Assembly: GCF_900091555.1 (NCBI RefSeq)
Contig: NZ_FMCX01000004.1
Location: 248,001-312,000 of the forward strand
Source of the DNA: Micromonospora mirobrigensis
GTDB taxonomy: Bacteria > Actinomycetota > Actinomycetes > Mycobacteriales > Micromonosporaceae
DNA length: 64,000 bases
Reading direction: 5' to 3'
Translations under genes and position numbers: made by a program
Notes under the pieces: model-generated
Database searches by the model: none
Told to the model about the DNA's origin: nothing
The model's input: only the letters and a program-made list of their open reading frames with translations
Shown here: one piece after another, positions 62,796-64,000 of the stretch
How positions within the stretch are numbered: position 1 is the first letter of the stretch
Layout of the letters: the number at the start of each line of letters is the position of its first letter

Positions 62796-63524
62796 ATGCC
62801 GAGCCGGATCACGTGCCAGGTCGACGACCGAACCCCGGTCACGGTCGTCCGGCTCGCCGGTGGCCTGGACACCGGCACCATGCGCCCGGTGCACGGCGTG
62901 CTGGACCGCTGCCTGTCCGAGCAGCCCGACGCGCTCGTGGTGGACCTGACCGACGTGCAGGTCAAGGACCGGCTGGCGCTGTCGGTCTTCGCGGCGGCCG
63001 CCCGACAGGCCGCGAGCTGGCCGGCGGTGCCGATGGTGCTCTGCTCCCCGCCCGCCGACGCCGCCGCCTGGCTGGCCGAGTCCACCGTCTGCCGGGTGGT
63101 GCCGGTCAGCCCGGACTGCGCGGAGGCCACCCGGACGGTCGGGGCGGCGGCGACCCCCCGGCTACGCGCCCGGCTCGAGCCGGTGGCGGGCGCCTGCCGG
63201 CGGGCCCGGGAGCTGGTGACCGACGCGTGCGGGCGGTGGAACCTGCCCGAGGCGGTCGGGCCGGCCTCGCTCGTGCTCAGCGAACTGGTCGGCAACGTGG
63301 TCCGGCACGCCGGCACCCCGATGCGGGTCACCGTCACCCTGCGCCGGCCGTACCTGCACCTCGCCGTCTTCGACGAGAGCCAGGAGTCGGTCCGCTCCCG
63401 GAGGATGGACCTGCGCGCCGAGGGTGGCCGTGGACTCATGCTGGTCCGGGAGTTGACCCAGCGCTGGGGCAGCTCACCCGCCGCCAACGGCAAGGTCGTC
63501 TGGGCGATGCTACCGGCAAACTGA
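62796..63524 (+). CDS. STAS-ATPase fusion, anti-sigma system protein
   Basis: This 242-residue protein joins an N-terminal STAS domain (about 10-110) to a HATPase domain of the serine-kinase anti-sigma type (SLVLSELVGNVVRHAGTPMR with the N-box Asn, and GGRGLMLVRELTQRWG). The serine usually phosphorylated in STAS antagonists is replaced, since the local motif reads VQVKDRLALS with Arg where Ser is expected. It could bind partners instead of being switched. It stands just before ctaD. Confidence 0.88.
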   Translation: MPSRITCQVDDRTPVTVVRLAGGLDTGTMRPVHGVLDRCLSEQPDALVVDLTDVQVKDRLALSVFAAAARQAASWPAVPMVLCSPPADAAAWLAESTVCRVVPVSPDCAEATRTVGAAATPRLRARLEPVAGACRRARELVTDACGRWNLPEAVGPASLVLSELVGNVVRHAGTPMRVTVTLRRPYLHLAVFDESQESVRSRRMDLRAEGGRGLMLVRELTQRWGSSPAANGKVVWAMLPAN

Positions 63525-63613
63525 CCGAATTTTCCGCTCTCGCCTGGTTTTATAGGTGGTGGGTCGGGTAGCCACGCCCGTCCTTTCCGCCGTCACGACG
63601 GGGTGAGAGCAAT

Positions 63614-64000
63614 ATGCCCAAACGGGTAGTCACGGAGCCGGCACACGACCGGGGACCCGCCATCCTGGCGCCGGCCCGGTTCGGCGGCTATCCCGGACCG
63701 GTGCGTCCAGCACTACCGGGCAACAAACTGCTCAAGCTCCTCGGCACGACCGACGCCAAGCAGATCGGCCTGCTGTACCTGATCACGTCCTTCGTGTTCT
63801 TCGTGATCGGCGGCGTGCTGGCACTGCTGCTCCGGGCCGAACTGGCCCGTCCCGGGCTGCAGTTCCTCTCTCCCGAGCAGTACAACCAGGCGTTCACCAT
63901 GCATGGCACGATCATGCTGCTGCTCTTCGCGACGCCGCTGGTGTTCGCCTTCGGCAACTACATCGTCCCGCTCCAGATCGGTGCGCCGGACGTGTCGTTC
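63614..64000 (+). CDS. ctaD: Cytochrome c oxidase subunit I, start only
   Basis: The last 129 codons of the window read into the oxidase: after an N-terminal arm come [20 protein letters not shown] (first membrane helix), [20 protein letters not shown] with the haem-ligand region, and [14 protein letters not shown]. This is the housekeeping aa3-type terminal oxidase of the respiratory chain. The 3' end is outside the window. The ATG follows a weak GAGAG. Confidence 0.95.
   Translation, partial: MPKRVVTEPAHDRGPAILAPARFGGYPGPVRPALPGNKLLKLLGTTDAKQIGLLYLITSFVFFVIGGVLALLLRAELARPGLQFLSPEQYNQAFTMHGTIMLLLFATPLVFAFGNYIVPLQIGAPDVSF

Overview
The window is high-GC DNA from an actinomycete, most likely a member of the Micromonosporaceae such as Micromonospora. 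This rests on codon use, the mycothiol ligase mshC, an F420-type luciferase-like oxidoreductase, the actinobacterial block of phosphoglycerate mutase-like, DUF3090, SCO1664-type and mshC genes followed by PAC2 and metH, and many leaderless-type starts. The genus is an inference from gene content; no rRNA or tRNA gene is visible.

1-14.7 kb is the integrase end of a siphovirus-type prophage whose far end lies left of the window. Reading leftwards from the host junction come a tyrosine integrase, an XRE regulator, a divergent control region, an excisionase-like HTH protein, a 54-residue protein, a RepA-like helicase, a small protein, HNH nuclease, large terminase, one 1028-codon frame carrying portal, prohead protease and major capsid with an internal ribosome-binding site before the capsid part, a coiled-coil protein, head-tail connector, tail terminator, major tail protein, tail-assembly chaperones with a candidate frameshift, a gp10-like protein, a short tape-measure-like protein and a truncated tail protein. 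The integrase ends 43 bp from the 3' end of metH, the probable attachment gene.

14.7-33 kb is mainly host core metabolism: metH, a 19-codon leader plus PAC2, a GntR regulator, mshC with SCO1664-type, DUF3090 and phosphoglycerate mutase-like genes, a secreted transglycosylase-like protein, uppP with an F420-type oxidoreductase, an aldo/keto reductase, an M20 peptidase, a hemerythrin-like protein and a LysR regulator. At 33-41 kb lie a second ClpC-like unfoldase, a PIN/NYN protein and a four-gene module built around an FtsK/SpoIIIE ATPase. A 0.5-kb structured intergenic region follows.

41.6-43.2 kb is the most intriguing locus: a 101-residue peptide made of a short leader and four exact 21-residue repeats, followed after 3 bp by a JmjC/cupin-4 oxygenase, which looks like a RiPP-type precursor and its modifying enzyme. 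From 43.4 to 53 kb come a PIG-L deacetylase remnant, two DUF72 genes, a DksA-type zinc finger, a P-loop-degenerate kinase-like protein, two tandem receiverless winged-helix regulators beside rhodanese and cysteine dioxygenase genes, a broken DUF1707 gene and several DUF genes. From 53 kb to the end come secA2, an ABC exporter, two dehydrogenases, a GpgS-type and a GT4 glycosyltransferase, DUF4383, a STAS-ATPase fusion and the start of ctaD.
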